In this document: piece after piece, positions 34,917-43,831 of the stretch | Layout: each line of letters begins with the position of its first letter | Position numbering within the stretch: position 1 is the first letter of the stretch | NCBI RefSeq assembly: GCF_001296025.1 | Contig: NZ_LJHV01000002.1 | Location: 186,001-250,000 of the forward strand | Source: Porphyrobacter sp. AAP60 | GTDB taxonomy: Bacteria > Pseudomonadota > Alphaproteobacteria > Sphingomonadales > Sphingomonadaceae | DNA: 64,000 nt | Reading direction: 5' to 3' | The notes under the pieces: model-generated | The model's input: the letters and a program-made list of their open reading frames with translations, nothing else | Told to the model about the DNA's origin: nothing | Databases searched by the model: none | Position numbers and translations under genes: made by a program

Positions 34917-36887
34917 ATGGGCAGTACCGGAGCAGCGGGAAATCCGATTGAGATGATCACCACAGCATCACCCGCCGCTTCGGCCGCTCATGCCCATGGG
35001 CCAAAAGCCTCCACCCTGACGCTTGCCGCAGGCGCAGTTGGGGTGGTTTTTGGCGATATCGGCACCAGCCCACTTTACGCGTTTCGCGAAACCTTCGCTT
35101 CGCACAACGGCGTGCCGGGCATCACCCCGGATGCCGCCCATATCCACGGGGTGTTGAGCCTCGTGTTCTGGTCGATGATGATGGTGGTGACGCTCAAATA
35201 CGTCTTCACCATCATGCGCGCCGACAACAAGGGTGAAGGGGGCAGTCTGGCGCTGCTGGCGCTGATCCGCCGCGCATCGGACAATCGCCGGTGGACCGCG
35301 CCGCTGATCCTGCTGGGCGTGTTCGCCACGGCACTGTTCTATGGCGATAGCATGATTACGCCCGCTATCTCGGTGCTGTCTGCCACCGAGGGTCTGCAAT
35401 ACATTGTCCCCGGCTTCAAACCGTGGATCGTGCCGACAGCGGTGGCGATTCTGGTATGCCTGTTCGCGCTCCAATCCCGCGGGACGGAACGGGTAGGCAA
35501 GCTGTTCGGCCCGATCATGCTGACCTATTTCGGCATGCTGGCGACGCTTGGCGTGATGCATCTCTCCGCCAATCCGGCAATTATTCTGGAAACGATCAAT
35601 CCGCTGAATGCGGTCAATTTCTTCGTCACCGATGGCTTTGTCGCCTTTGTCGCGCTCGGCAGCGTGGTGCTGGCGGTGACTGGGGCCGAGGCGCTTTATG
35701 CGGACATGGGCCACTTCGGCCGCAAGCCAATCGGCATTTCGTGGCTGACCTTCGTGTTTCCCGCGCTGATGCTCAATTACATGGGTCAAGGCGCGATGGT
35801 GCTGTCGCAAACCTCGCCCGAGGCGGCGGCAGCGTTGATCAAAGATCCGTTCTTCCTGATGATCCCTGATATGGTGCGGGTGCCGGTCATCATCCTCGCT
35901 TTGCTGGCCACGATCATCGCCAGCCAGGCGGTGATTTCCGGCGCTTTCAGTCTGACTCAGCAGGCGATCCAATTGGGCTTCATCCCGCGGATGGACATTC
36001 GCCACACCAGCGCTTCGGCGGCAGGGCAAATCTATATTCCGGCGATCAACTGGGGCCTGATGGTGATGGTGATCCTGCTGGTTCTGTTCTTCCAGTCTTC
36101 AAGCAATCTGGCTGCCGCCTATGGCATCGCGGTGACGGGCGCGATGTTCATCGACACGCTGCTGCTGGCCGCGGTGCTGCTCTCGCTGTGGCGCTGGCCG
36201 CTGTGGAAGGCGCTGCCGCTGGTGATCGCCTTCCTGATCGTGGATGTCGCCTATTTCGGCGCGAACCTCATCAAGGTGCCGCAGGGCGGGTGGGTGCCGC
36301 TTGCCATCGGGTTCGTGATCTTCACGCTGCTGACCACATGGGCGCGCGGACGCACGCTGATGCGCGAACGGATGAGCGAAAGCGCGCTGCCGCTGGAGAT
36401 TTTCGCCAAGTCGGCCAAGAACTCCGCCTTCCGCGTCCCCGGCACAGCGATCTTCATGGCATCGAGCACGGCAGGCGTGCCGTCTGCGCTGCTGCACAAC
36501 ATCAAGCACAACAAGGTGCTGCACGAACGTGTGGTGATCCTGACGATCAGCATTGCCGATGTCCCCTATGTCGATCCCGAAGCGCGCTGCGAGATGACCG
36601 ATCTGGGCGACGGATTCTACCGTGCCGTGCTGCATTATGGCTTCATGGAGGAAACCGACGTGCCGCTCGGGCTGAAAAAGCTGGAGCGCTGCGGCGGCAC
36701 CTTCGACATGATGCAAACCAGCTTCTTCCTTTCACGCCAGACGCTGCTGCCTTCGGAAAAGCCGGGAATGCCGCTGTGGCGCGAGAAGATTTTCGCGTGG
36801 CTGCTGCGCAATTCGGCAAGCGCGATGGATTTCTTCAAGCTGCCCACCAACCGCGTGGTGGAGCTGGGGAGCCAGGTGGAGATTTAG
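34917..36887 (+). CDS. kup: Potassium transport system protein Kup
   Basis: 656-aa KUP/HAK potassium symporter. The hallmark [14 protein letters not shown] is at residues about 43-56, followed by twelve hydrophobic segments and a cytoplasmic C-terminal domain. The start is either ATG 34917 or ATG 34953; both leave the conserved core intact. Directly upstream an odd palindrome AGACGAGTCGTCT (34897-34909) lies between it and ccmI. It brings in potassium with protons. It is convergent with the CPT-like gene; the gap is 12 nt. Confidence 0.95.
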   Translation: MGSTGAAGNPIEMITTASPAASAAHAHGPKASTLTLAAGAVGVVFGDIGTSPLYAFRETFASHNGVPGITPDAAHIHGVLSLVFWSMMMVVTLKYVFTIMRADNKGEGGSLALLALIRRASDNRRWTAPLILLGVFATALFYGDSMITPAISVLSATEGLQYIVPGFKPWIVPTAVAILVCLFALQSRGTERVGKLFGPIMLTYFGMLATLGVMHLSANPAIILETINPLNAVNFFVTDGFVAFVALGSVVLAVTGAEALYADMGHFGRKPIGISWLTFVFPALMLNYMGQGAMVLSQTSPEAAAALIKDPFFLMIPDMVRVPVIILALLATIIASQAVISGAFSLTQQAIQLGFIPRMDIRHTSASAAGQIYIPAINWGLMVMVILLVLFFQSSSNLAAAYGIAVTGAMFIDTLLLAAVLLSLWRWPLWKALPLVIAFLIVDVAYFGANLIKVPQGGWVPLAIGFVIFTLLTTWARGRTLMRERMSESALPLEIFAKSAKNSAFRVPGTAIFMASSTAGVPSALLHNIKHNKVLHERVVILTISIADVPYVDPEARCEMTDLGDGFYRAVLHYGFMEETDVPLGLKKLERCGGTFDMMQTSFFLSRQTLLPSEKPGMPLWREKIFAWLLRNSASAMDFFKLPTNRVVELGSQVEI

Positions 36888-36899
36888 AGGCTCCGCCGC

Positions 36900-37460
36900 T
36901 TAGCCTGTCGCCTGTGAGAACGATGCAGGCAATCGGACGGAAATTTCGCGAGCCAGCATGGCGGGCGATTGGTCTGTGCTATCCACTTCGATGTCATAAC
37001 GCATGTGTGCGTGCACGACGTCAATCTGCCCTCGCGCCTGACCAATCACCCGATCACCGCGCGTGATTTCCCGGCGATCGAGTTCCTCGGGAGAGCAATG
37101 CACGCCGACGAATATAGTCTCGATGCCCGAAAGGACTTCCATCCAGTCGCGGCGCAGTTCTTCGGTGAAGATGACTTCATCGCAGATCAGGTCGACGCCG
37201 CACCTGGCGATAGCTGCCACAGAGCGGTGATGCGCCTTCAAACATGTCAGCCCAACTGGCCCGAAATTCAGCCGAACCAGATTGCGCTCGTCGCGGTCGA
37301 AGAAAAAGCCTTCGCTATTGTTGTGAAGGCGGTCGGGCAGCATCGCAAAGGCATCGTCGATACCTGTCATGCAGTAGGGGCGTACAAGCTGAGCTTGAAG
37401 GGCGCGTGCGATGCTCGTCTTTCCCGCCGAAGTCGTGCCGTTGAGAAAAATCAGACCCAT
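36900..37460 (-). CDS. Chloramphenicol phosphotransferase-like P-loop kinase
   Basis: 186-aa P-loop kinase of the CPT-like family (start ATG 37460; the longer frame runs into yciB). The Walker A motif GTTSAGKTS is at residues 8-16, as in CPT, and a DEVIF segment and Arg-rich C-terminal lid (DRREITRGDRVIGQA) are present. The family includes the enzyme that phosphorylates chloramphenicol, but many members act on other small molecules. It follows yciB by 9 nt at the end of the dapF-mtaB-ftsY operon, so a housekeeping or accessory role is more likely than antibiotic resistance. Confidence 0.8.
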   Translation of the reverse strand: MGLIFLNGTTSAGKTSIARALQAQLVRPYCMTGIDDAFAMLPDRLHNNSEGFFFDRDERNLVRLNFGPVGLTCLKAHHRSVAAIARCGVDLICDEVIFTEELRRDWMEVLSGIETIFVGVHCSPEELDRREITRGDRVIGQARGQIDVVHAHMRYDIEVDSTDQSPAMLAREISVRLPASFSQATG

Positions 37461-37468
37461 CGCACATC

Positions 37469-38149
37469 TCACCCCGTCGGCGGTTCGTCCTTGAGCACCT
37501 CGTCCTTGTCCTCGAAACTCAGCCCGTGCTTCAGCAGCATCGGGATCTGGCTGAAGGTGAACAGGAAGGTCAGCGGCAGGAACACCCAGATCTTGGCCCA
37601 CAGCCAGCCTTCGAAATCCATCTGGGCGCGCAATACTTCATTGAGGCCCGCCAGCGCGAGAAAGAACACTCCCCAATTGCGCGACAGCTTGAGCCAACCT
37701 TCGTCCGACAGACCCTCGAATGCGGCTTCGAGCAGGATTTTCAGCAGTGCCTTGCCTGCAAAGAACCCGGCCAACAACACGACACCAAAGCTGGCGTAGA
37801 TGATCGTCGGTTTCAGTTGCACGAAGGTCGGGTCGCCGAAGAAGATCGTCAGACTGCCAAAGCCGACGATCAGTGCGGTTGAGAACCACAGCATCGGCGA
37901 TACCTTGCCAAGTCGCAATTTCGACACCAGCAGCGCGATGACGGCAGCGACCATGAAAGCGCCGGTGCCATTGATGATCGCGCCCAGTTCTCCTGCCGGA
38001 TTGGGCGTTTCCGGCGCGCTCCAGCGATAGACGCCGAGAAACACCAGCAGTGGGCCGTAATCGACCGCGACGTTGAGCCAGCTTGAGGCCGGGGACTTCT
38101 CTTTCCCCGTTCGTGCTGAGCTTGTCGAAGCACTGTCTTTCTCTTCCAA
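37469..38149 (-). CDS. yciB: Intracellular septation protein A (YciB/IspZ family)
   Basis: 226-aa inner-membrane protein with five hydrophobic segments, involved in cell envelope/septation. The conserved start is SSWLNVAVDYGPLLVF; everything before it is strain-specific. The start codon is unclear: TTG 38149 with GGAG seven nt upstream (preferred), GTG 38155, or ATG 38233. The region upstream and the first ~12 codons coincide with one half of a REPIN-like repeat (38107-38203), encoding SASTSSARTGK. It follows ftsY by about 70 nt in the operon and ends 9 nt before the CPT-like gene. Confidence 0.88.
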   Translation of the reverse strand: MEEKDSASTSSARTGKEKSPASSWLNVAVDYGPLLVFLGVYRWSAPETPNPAGELGAIINGTGAFMVAAVIALLVSKLRLGKVSPMLWFSTALIVGFGSLTIFFGDPTFVQLKPTIIYASFGVVLLAGFFAGKALLKILLEAAFEGLSDEGWLKLSRNWGVFFLALAGLNEVLRAQMDFEGWLWAKIWVFLPLTFLFTFSQIPMLLKHGLSFEDKDEVLKDEPPTG

Positions 38150-38203
38150 CGTCACGCTCCAAGAATGAAAAAAGCAGCCCTTCGACAAGCTCAGGGCGAA
38201 CGG
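38107..38203. repeat. REPIN-like palindrome pair at the yciB start
   Basis: Two inverted-repeat units bounded by CCGTTCG (38107-38113) and CGAACGG (38197-38203): unit one contains GTGCTGAGCTTGTCGAAGCAC, a hairpin of GTGCT-N-AGCAC type (38113-38133), unit two CCCTTCGACAAGCTCAGGG (38178-38196). About 45 nt separate them. The first unit lies inside the yciB coding region. Confidence 0.82.
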
Positions 38204-38216
38204 TGATGGGATGAGG

Positions 38217-39140
38217 CTAAGCCACTCCTGCAATTACGCGCGCCACCAGATCGGGATCGAACGGGCGCAGGTCTTCCATTTTTTCGCCCACCCCGATGGC
38301 GTGGATCGGCAGGCCGTATTGCTCTGCCGCTGCCACCAGCACCCCGCCGCGCGCGGTGCCATCCAGCTTGGTCATGATCAGGCCGGTGACGCCGGCGACT
38401 TCCTTGAACACGTCGATCTGGGCCAGCGCGTTCTGGCCGTTGGTGGCATCCAGCACCAGCACCACATCATGCGGGGCTTCGGGATTGATACGGCCGAGGA
38501 CGCGGCGAATTTTCGCCAGCTCCTCCATCAGCTCTGCCTTGTTCTGCAAGCGGCCTGCCGTATCGACGATCAGCGCATCGATACCGGTATCGGTTGCCTG
38601 TTTGACCGCGTCGAACACGATCGCCGCCGGATCGCCACCTTCCGGCCCGCGCACCAGATCAACCCCGATACGGCCCGCCCATGTCGCCAGCTGGCCGATG
38701 GCGGCGGCGCGGAAAGTGTCGCCCGCCGCCAGCAGCACGCCGTAGTCATCCTCCTGAAACAGGTGGGCGAGTTTGGCAATGGTGGTGGTCTTGCCGCTGC
38801 CGTTGACCCCGATCACAAGAATTACCTGCGGGCGCGGAAAGGCCGTGATTTCGAGCGGCTTGGCGACCGGGCGCAGGATCGCGGCGATTTCCTCGGCCAC
38901 GGCCTCGCGCAGTTCGCGGGTGGTAATTTCAAGGCCGAAGCGCTTGTCCGAAAGCCGCGCGCGGATGCGCCCCGCCGCAGCCGGGCCAAGGTCTGACATG
39001 ATCAGCGCGTCTTCGACCTCGTCCAATGTCGCATTGTCGAGCTTTGCCGCGCCGCCCACCCCGGCAAGATTGGCGGTCAAGCGTTCCGAGGTTTTGGCGA
39101 AGCCGCCGAACAGGCGCTGGCTCCAGCTGGATTCACTCAT
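38217..39140 (-). CDS. ftsY: Signal recognition particle receptor FtsY
   Basis: 307-aa SRP-family GTPase that docks the SRP (RNA at 3853-3948) at the membrane. N-domain helices (residues 1-95), G1 GVNGSGKTT (111-119), G2 DTFRAAA, G3 DTAGRLQ and G4 TKLDG are all intact. It has no long acidic A domain, as usual in alphaproteobacteria. The ATG overlaps the mtaB stop (ATGA), so the two are coupled. Confidence 0.96.
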   Translation of the reverse strand: MSESSWSQRLFGGFAKTSERLTANLAGVGGAAKLDNATLDEVEDALIMSDLGPAAAGRIRARLSDKRFGLEITTRELREAVAEEIAAILRPVAKPLEITAFPRPQVILVIGVNGSGKTTTIAKLAHLFQEDDYGVLLAAGDTFRAAAIGQLATWAGRIGVDLVRGPEGGDPAAIVFDAVKQATDTGIDALIVDTAGRLQNKAELMEELAKIRRVLGRINPEAPHDVVLVLDATNGQNALAQIDVFKEVAGVTGLIMTKLDGTARGGVLVAAAEQYGLPIHAIGVGEKMEDLRPFDPDLVARVIAGVA

Positions 39141-40312
39141 GCGAGCAGGCCTTCCTTGACCCTTTGCGTTGCAACATCGACGATCTGCCCGGCTTTTACA
39201 GCAGGGGAGAGCATCACGCGGGCGTAATTGGGGGCATAGCCCGTGCCGTCGCGTTCGGCGAGGACGGGCAGGGTTTCACCCACAAGGCTGGCGAGCCATG
39301 CGGCGCGGCGGGTGGCGGCGCGGGCGCGCAGGTCTGCCGCGCGGGCCTTCACCACATCGCGCGGTACCTGCGGCATCCTTGCCGCAGGGGTGCCGGGTCG
39401 GGGCGAGAACGGGAAGATATGCGCGTGGACGATATCGAGTTCGTCGATGATCGACAGGTTATCGCCATGGTGCGCGATGGATTCGGTCGGGAAGCCTGCA
39501 ATCAGGTCTGCGCCGATGGCAACGTCAGGGCGCAGCGCCTTCAATCGGGCAACCAGTTCTACCGCGTCGCGGCGAAGGTGACGGCGCTTCATGCGCTTGA
39601 GGATCAGATCCGCACCGTGCTGCAAGCTGAGGTGCAGATGCGGCATCACCCGCGCCTCGTGCGCAAGCAGTTCGAACAGGGCTTCGTCGATTTCGACGCC
39701 GTCCACCGATGACAGGCGCAGGCGGGGCAGGGCGGGGAAGGCATCAAGGATCGCCGCGACCAGCACGCCGAGCCGCGGTGCGTCAGCCAGATCATGGCCC
39801 CATGACGTCAGATCGACCCCGGTAAGCACGACTTCTTTTGCGCCCACGGCCAGATGAGTTTCCACCTCGCGCAGCACTTCGGTGACGGGAAGCGAGCGGC
39901 TGACCCCGCGCCCTTGCGGGATGACGCAGAAGGTGCAGGCGTGATCGCATCCATTCTGCACCGCGATGAAAGCGCGGGTGCGGGCAGGAGCGACGGGAGC
40001 GGCTCCGCCAGCGATGTTCCATGCCCTTGGATCCAGTTTGGCGGCGTTGGCGATCAGGCCGTCAACTTCGTCCATCCTGCCGATTTCGGCCCGGTCGATC
40101 TCTGCCGCGCAGCCGGTCACCACCAACCGCGCCTGCGGATGATCGCGGCGCGCGCGGCGGATTGCTTTCTTCGTCTGGCGCACGGCTTCGCCCGTCACCG
40201 CGCAGGAATTGATAACGACGAGATTCTCCCCGCCCGCCAGCATCGCCCGCATCTTTTCGCTTTCCGCGATGTTCATGCGGCAGCCGAGGCTGATGATATG
40301 CGGCGCGTTCAA
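39137..40312 (-). CDS. mtaB: tRNA t6A37 methylthiotransferase MtaB (radical SAM)
   Basis: 391-aa methylthiotransferase that converts t6A37 to ms2t6A37 in ANN-decoding tRNAs. The start is the TTG at 40312, giving MNAPHIISLGCRMNIAES, and TTG/TGA overlaps the dapF stop; the longer frame to 40540 is dapF shadow. N-terminal UPF0004 Cys (LGC, SCAV, TGC), radical-SAM CDHACTFC near residue 133 and a C-terminal TRAM-like domain are present. It is flanked by dapF and ftsY in one operon. Confidence 0.92.
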   Translation of the reverse strand: MNAPHIISLGCRMNIAESEKMRAMLAGGENLVVINSCAVTGEAVRQTKKAIRRARRDHPQARLVVTGCAAEIDRAEIGRMDEVDGLIANAAKLDPRAWNIAGGAAPVAPARTRAFIAVQNGCDHACTFCVIPQGRGVSRSLPVTEVLREVETHLAVGAKEVVLTGVDLTSWGHDLADAPRLGVLVAAILDAFPALPRLRLSSVDGVEIDEALFELLAHEARVMPHLHLSLQHGADLILKRMKRRHLRRDAVELVARLKALRPDVAIGADLIAGFPTESIAHHGDNLSIIDELDIVHAHIFPFSPRPGTPAARMPQVPRDVVKARAADLRARAATRRAAWLASLVGETLPVLAERDGTGYAPNYARVMLSPAVKAGQIVDVATQRVKEGLLA

Positions 40313-41133
40313 GCCTGCGGTCCCCCGGCGTAATCGGCCCAGTCGAAGGTGCCGCGAAATGCCTCGGCCGCAGGGCCGCTCATCAGGATGGTGCCGCCAG
40401 CCTGCCATGCGATCACCAGATCGCCGCCGGGCAAAGTAACGCGCACCGGGCTTTGCACCAACCCGCGCCGGATCGCCGCCACGGCGGTGGCGCAGGCCCC
40501 GGTGCCGCAAGCCTGGGTCAGGCCCGCGCCGCGTTCCCACACCCGGAGGCGCAAATGATCCGGCCCGGCAAGGCTGGCGACATTCACGTTCACGCGTTCG
40601 GGAAACAGCGGATCATGTTCGATCACCGGGCCAAGCGTTTCGAGCGGCACGGTATCGGCATCGTCAACAAAGAAGATCGCATGCGGATTGCCAACATTGA
40701 CGGCCATCGGTGCGGTCAATTCGTCCCAACCCACCGGCATGGTGAAGCTGTCCATCGGGTAGGCAAGCGGGATCGCATCCCAATCGAACCGGGGTGCGCC
40801 CATGTCCACCCGGGCACCGCCATCCAGTGGCTCGAGCGCAATCGGCCCGCCGCTTGTCTCGATGGTGACAGGTGCGCCGTGCAATAATGCGACTGCGCGG
40901 CTGGCATTGCCGCAGGCTTCCACCTCGCCGCCATCGCTGTTGAAGATCCGCATCCGGAAAGCGTGCGTGTCACTGGGTTCCAGCACGATCAGCTGATCGC
41001 AGCCGATGCCGGTGCGGCGATCGGCAATGGCGCGGGCTGCCTGCGGGGTCACGACAGGCAAGGGCGCCGCGCGCCCGTCCAGCACGACGAAATCGTTGCC
41101 GAGCCCGTGCATCTTGATGAAGGGAATGCGCAT
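40309..41133 (-). CDS. dapF: Diaminopimelate epimerase
   Basis: 274-aa PLP-independent epimerase that makes meso-diaminopimelate for peptidoglycan and lysine. The start is the ATG at 41133 (MRIPFIKMHGLGNDFVV). Catalytic cysteines sit in EACGNASR and QACGTGACA, and the two proline-loop mirror halves are preserved. First gene of the minus-strand operon dapF-mtaB-ftsY-yciB-CPT. Confidence 0.96.
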   Translation of the reverse strand: MRIPFIKMHGLGNDFVVLDGRAAPLPVVTPQAARAIADRRTGIGCDQLIVLEPSDTHAFRMRIFNSDGGEVEACGNASRAVALLHGAPVTIETSGGPIALEPLDGGARVDMGAPRFDWDAIPLAYPMDSFTMPVGWDELTAPMAVNVGNPHAIFFVDDADTVPLETLGPVIEHDPLFPERVNVNVASLAGPDHLRLRVWERGAGLTQACGTGACATAVAAIRRGLVQSPVRVTLPGGDLVIAWQAGGTILMSGPAAEAFRGTFDWADYAGGPQA

Positions 41134-41221
41134 CGTCACGGCTGCGCATCTATGCACCGCTGCGCCTCACGTCCAGTCCCGACCCGCCATGGGGCCGGGC
41201 CATCTTAGTGCCGCTCCCGTA

Positions 41222-42886
41222 TCAGCCCTTGGCTGAACGGTGCGGCGATGGCATCGGCAAGTTGGTGGCTGCGGTTTCGCGTGCGGTGATCGGACTGCCC
41301 GTTCTCACAACCAGCCTGCCAGCCAAATGCAGCCTTTGACGTACCGTCTCGCTGTCTTCGGGCACCCCGTAAAGATAGCCTTGCGCCTTCAGCCGTCCCA
41401 GCGGCTTTAATGCCTGCAGGATGGCATCATCCTCGACCCCTTCGGCGGTCAGCGGGAGATCCAGCCCCCGGCCGAGAGAGACAATGGCTTCGACGATCCG
41501 CGAACGCCCGCCGGGCTTGCGCAGTTCGCTGGTGAAGCTGCGATCGATCTTGATGCGGTCAAAGGGCAGGTGATGCAGTTGTTCGATACTGGAATAGCCG
41601 GTACCAAAATCATCGAGGCTTATGGTCACCCCCTGATTGCGCAGGCTGGTGATCATCGATCGCACCATGCCGATATTTTCGTGCAGGCAGCTTTCGGTAA
41701 TCTCGATTTCCAGCCGCTGCGGCGGGAAGCCTGTTTCCACCAGCATCTTGAGCAAGCGCTGGGCAAACCATGGGTCGCGAAGCTGAACCGGGGAGACATT
41801 GACTGATAGGGTCAGGCCATCATCCCACTCGCGCGCGTCGACAAACGCTTTTTCCATCAGGCGTTCCGACAAAGCGGCGATCACGCCGATTTCTTCGGCA
41901 ATGGGTACGAAGATTTCAGGGCTGATCAGGCCGAGCTGCGGCGATTTCCAGCGGGCGAGCATTTCAAAGCCGACAAGCTCGCCGCTTTGAACATCCACCT
42001 GCTGTTCGTAAAAGGGCACAAATTCGTCCTGTACCAACCCGCGCCGGATGCCGACTTCGAGTTGATTGCGGAACCGCAATTCGCGTTCCATGCTTGGCTC
42101 GAACCAGAAAAACCGGTTCCGACCCTGCTTCTTTGCGTGGAACAGCGCGATGTCGGCGCGGTGCATCAACGTGGCGGAATCGGATTCGCGGCAGATGCTG
42201 CCATCGGCTTCATGATCGGCGGCCAGTCCGATCGATGTGGTCATTTCGAGCGTCAAATCCTGGAGTTCAAACGGCAGCGACATTTGTTCGAACAGGCGGA
42301 TCACCAGATCATCCACACGTTCGCGCTGGGTGGCGGGATAGGCCATGACAAACGCGAATTCATCGCCGCCGAGTCGCGCCAAACGTGCATCACGGGGCAA
42401 TTGCCCGCGGACCCGGTCACACAGCATCACGAGCACCGCGTCGCCTGCGGTGTGGCCGTGCATATCGTTGACCTGCTTGAAATTATCGATGTCGATCATG
42501 CAATAGGCGAGAGCCTCGCCGCGTTCCTCCGCGCGGATACGCAAGGCTTCGGTCGCGTCGGCCATGCTGCGCCGGTTAAGGCAGCCAGTCAGCGGATCGG
42601 TGGCCGCCAGTTCCTGCGCGCGTGCTTCGGCGCGGCGGCGCTCTGCAATCTCGCGGGTCAGTTCGCGGTAACGGCGCCACCCGAAAAGCACCAGTGCGAC
42701 GTTGAGCAACATCGCGCTGACCATGATATTGTCAGGACGGGGGCCTCCGCCCAGCAACGAATCCAGTGCCTTGGGCAGAACCGATCCACCGGTTCCGACC
42801 AGCAGGATGATCGCAGCGGTCGCAATGCCCAACGCGATAAAATCGCGTTCGGCTGCGTTCAAGGCGTTGTCCGGCTCTTGATCCAT
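41222..42886 (-). CDS. GGDEF/EAL domain protein (c-di-GMP turnover)
   Basis: 554-aa membrane protein (start ATG 42886 or GTG 42904). Two hydrophobic segments near residues 18-40 and 50-75 are followed by a short coil, a GGDEF domain with intact RLGGDEF, and an EAL-type domain. The EAL triplet is EML (GFEMLARW); the other phosphodiesterase residues are kept: ITES, DDFGTGYSS, KIDRSF and AEGVE. So a cyclase activity is likely and the phosphodiesterase may work in altered form. Monocistronic, with a 37-nt gap to the DapF end region. Confidence 0.9.
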   Translation of the reverse strand: MDQEPDNALNAAERDFIALGIATAAIILLVGTGGSVLPKALDSLLGGGPRPDNIMVSAMLLNVALVLFGWRRYRELTREIAERRRAEARAQELAATDPLTGCLNRRSMADATEALRIRAEERGEALAYCMIDIDNFKQVNDMHGHTAGDAVLVMLCDRVRGQLPRDARLARLGGDEFAFVMAYPATQRERVDDLVIRLFEQMSLPFELQDLTLEMTTSIGLAADHEADGSICRESDSATLMHRADIALFHAKKQGRNRFFWFEPSMERELRFRNQLEVGIRRGLVQDEFVPFYEQQVDVQSGELVGFEMLARWKSPQLGLISPEIFVPIAEEIGVIAALSERLMEKAFVDAREWDDGLTLSVNVSPVQLRDPWFAQRLLKMLVETGFPPQRLEIEITESCLHENIGMVRSMITSLRNQGVTISLDDFGTGYSSIEQLHHLPFDRIKIDRSFTSELRKPGGRSRIVEAIVSLGRGLDLPLTAEGVEDDAILQALKPLGRLKAQGYLYGVPEDSETVRQRLHLAGRLVVRTGSPITARETAATNLPMPSPHRSAKG

Positions 42887-43069
42887 CGAAATTGTTCGCC
42901 CCACTCACCCGGCGCCAACTAAAGCAATGCTTTCGGCGACCCGGACCGGTTTGTCAGATCACGCTAAAGATCGGGTTAATTTGCGGCGGTTGCGATGCCC
43001 GGGGACTTGGCGATCGGCGAAGCGGCAGGCTATCGGGGCGCTTTGCTGCAAAACGGAGCGCGCCGCTGC

Positions 43070-43477
43070 ATGGCTTACTGGTTGATGAAATCCGAACCAT
43101 TCAAATACAGCTGGGATGATCTCGTCGCGGAAGGGGAGGGCACGTGGGATGGGGTGCGCAATTATCAGGCGCGCAACAATCTGGCAGCCATGCAAGTCGG
43201 GGACGAGGCGTTTTTCTACCACTCGCGCGAAGGGCTGGAAATTGTCGGTATCTGCACCGTCAGCGTAGCAGGGATTACCGACCCCACCGACGAGACGGGC
43301 AAATGGGCGGCGGTCAAGATCAAGCCCGGGCAGAAGCTAGCGCATCCGGTAACGCTCACCGCAATCAAGTCAGAACCGCGCCTGGCTGAAATCCAGCTGA
43401 TCCGGCAATCGCGCCTGTCAGTCTGCGCAATCACGCCGCGCGAATGGCAGATCATTTGCGAGATGGCTGGAGGGTAG
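43070..43477 (+). CDS. EVE domain protein (modified-base reader family)
   Basis: 135-aa PUA-like EVE-domain protein, of the thymocyte nuclear protein 1 type. Start at the ATG at 43070 (MAYWLMKSEPFKYSWDDL); the longer frame is not conserved. WDGVRNYQARNN (residues about 26-37) and GVGDEAFFYHS-like (VGDEAFFYHSR, 42-52) are diagnostic. EVE proteins bind modified cytosines in DNA or RNA; the biological role here is unknown. Not adjacent to a restriction or methylation system. Confidence 0.87.
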   Translation: MAYWLMKSEPFKYSWDDLVAEGEGTWDGVRNYQARNNLAAMQVGDEAFFYHSREGLEIVGICTVSVAGITDPTDETGKWAAVKIKPGQKLAHPVTLTAIKSEPRLAEIQLIRQSRLSVCAITPREWQIICEMAGG

Positions 43478-43607
43478 GCTTGGGCAGCTTATCGCGCCAA
43501 AGCAACCACCTGCCTTGCAAGTCACGCCTGAATGGAACATTACAAAAGCTTCTCTCTTATCCAGTTCAAACGGCACAAGACCAGCCGTTGATAAATAGGA
43601 GATTATC

Positions 43608-43778
43608 ATGGGTAAGCTGACCGAAAACATCAAAGGCAATGTCAACGAAGCTATTGGCAAGGCCAAGCAGCATTCGAACGATCCTGAAACCAAAGCCGAT
43701 GGCGCCAAGCAGGAACTGAAGGGCAAAGCCCAGCAGGCCAAAGGCGACATTCAGGGTGCCTTGGGCGACGATATCTAA
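43608..43778 (+). CDS. CsbD family stress protein
   Basis: 56-aa very hydrophilic protein, MGKLTENIKGNVNEAIGKAK onward, with the repeated GK/KA/Q pattern of CsbD (KQELKGKAQQAKGDIQGALG). A strong AGGAG lies at about 43597-43601. CsbD-like proteins are induced by general stress (in alphaproteobacteria by EcfG-type sigma); a GGAAC at 43534-43538 upstream fits an EcfG -35 only in part. Terminator follows at 43801. Confidence 0.85.
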   Translation: MGKLTENIKGNVNEAIGKAKQHSNDPETKADGAKQELKGKAQQAKGDIQGALGDDI

Positions 43779-43800
43779 AATCGTTCACTGAATACTTACG

Positions 43801-43831
43801 AAAGGCCGCTCCTTTAAGGGGCGGCCTTTTT
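43801..43831. terminator. Intrinsic terminator between the CsbD gene and a convergent gene
   Basis: A 12-bp stem (43801-43812 with 43818-43829, one G-T wobble), 5-nt loop, then TTTTT at 43827-43831. It can terminate both the CsbD gene and the ThDP gene ending at 43830. Confidence 0.85.
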
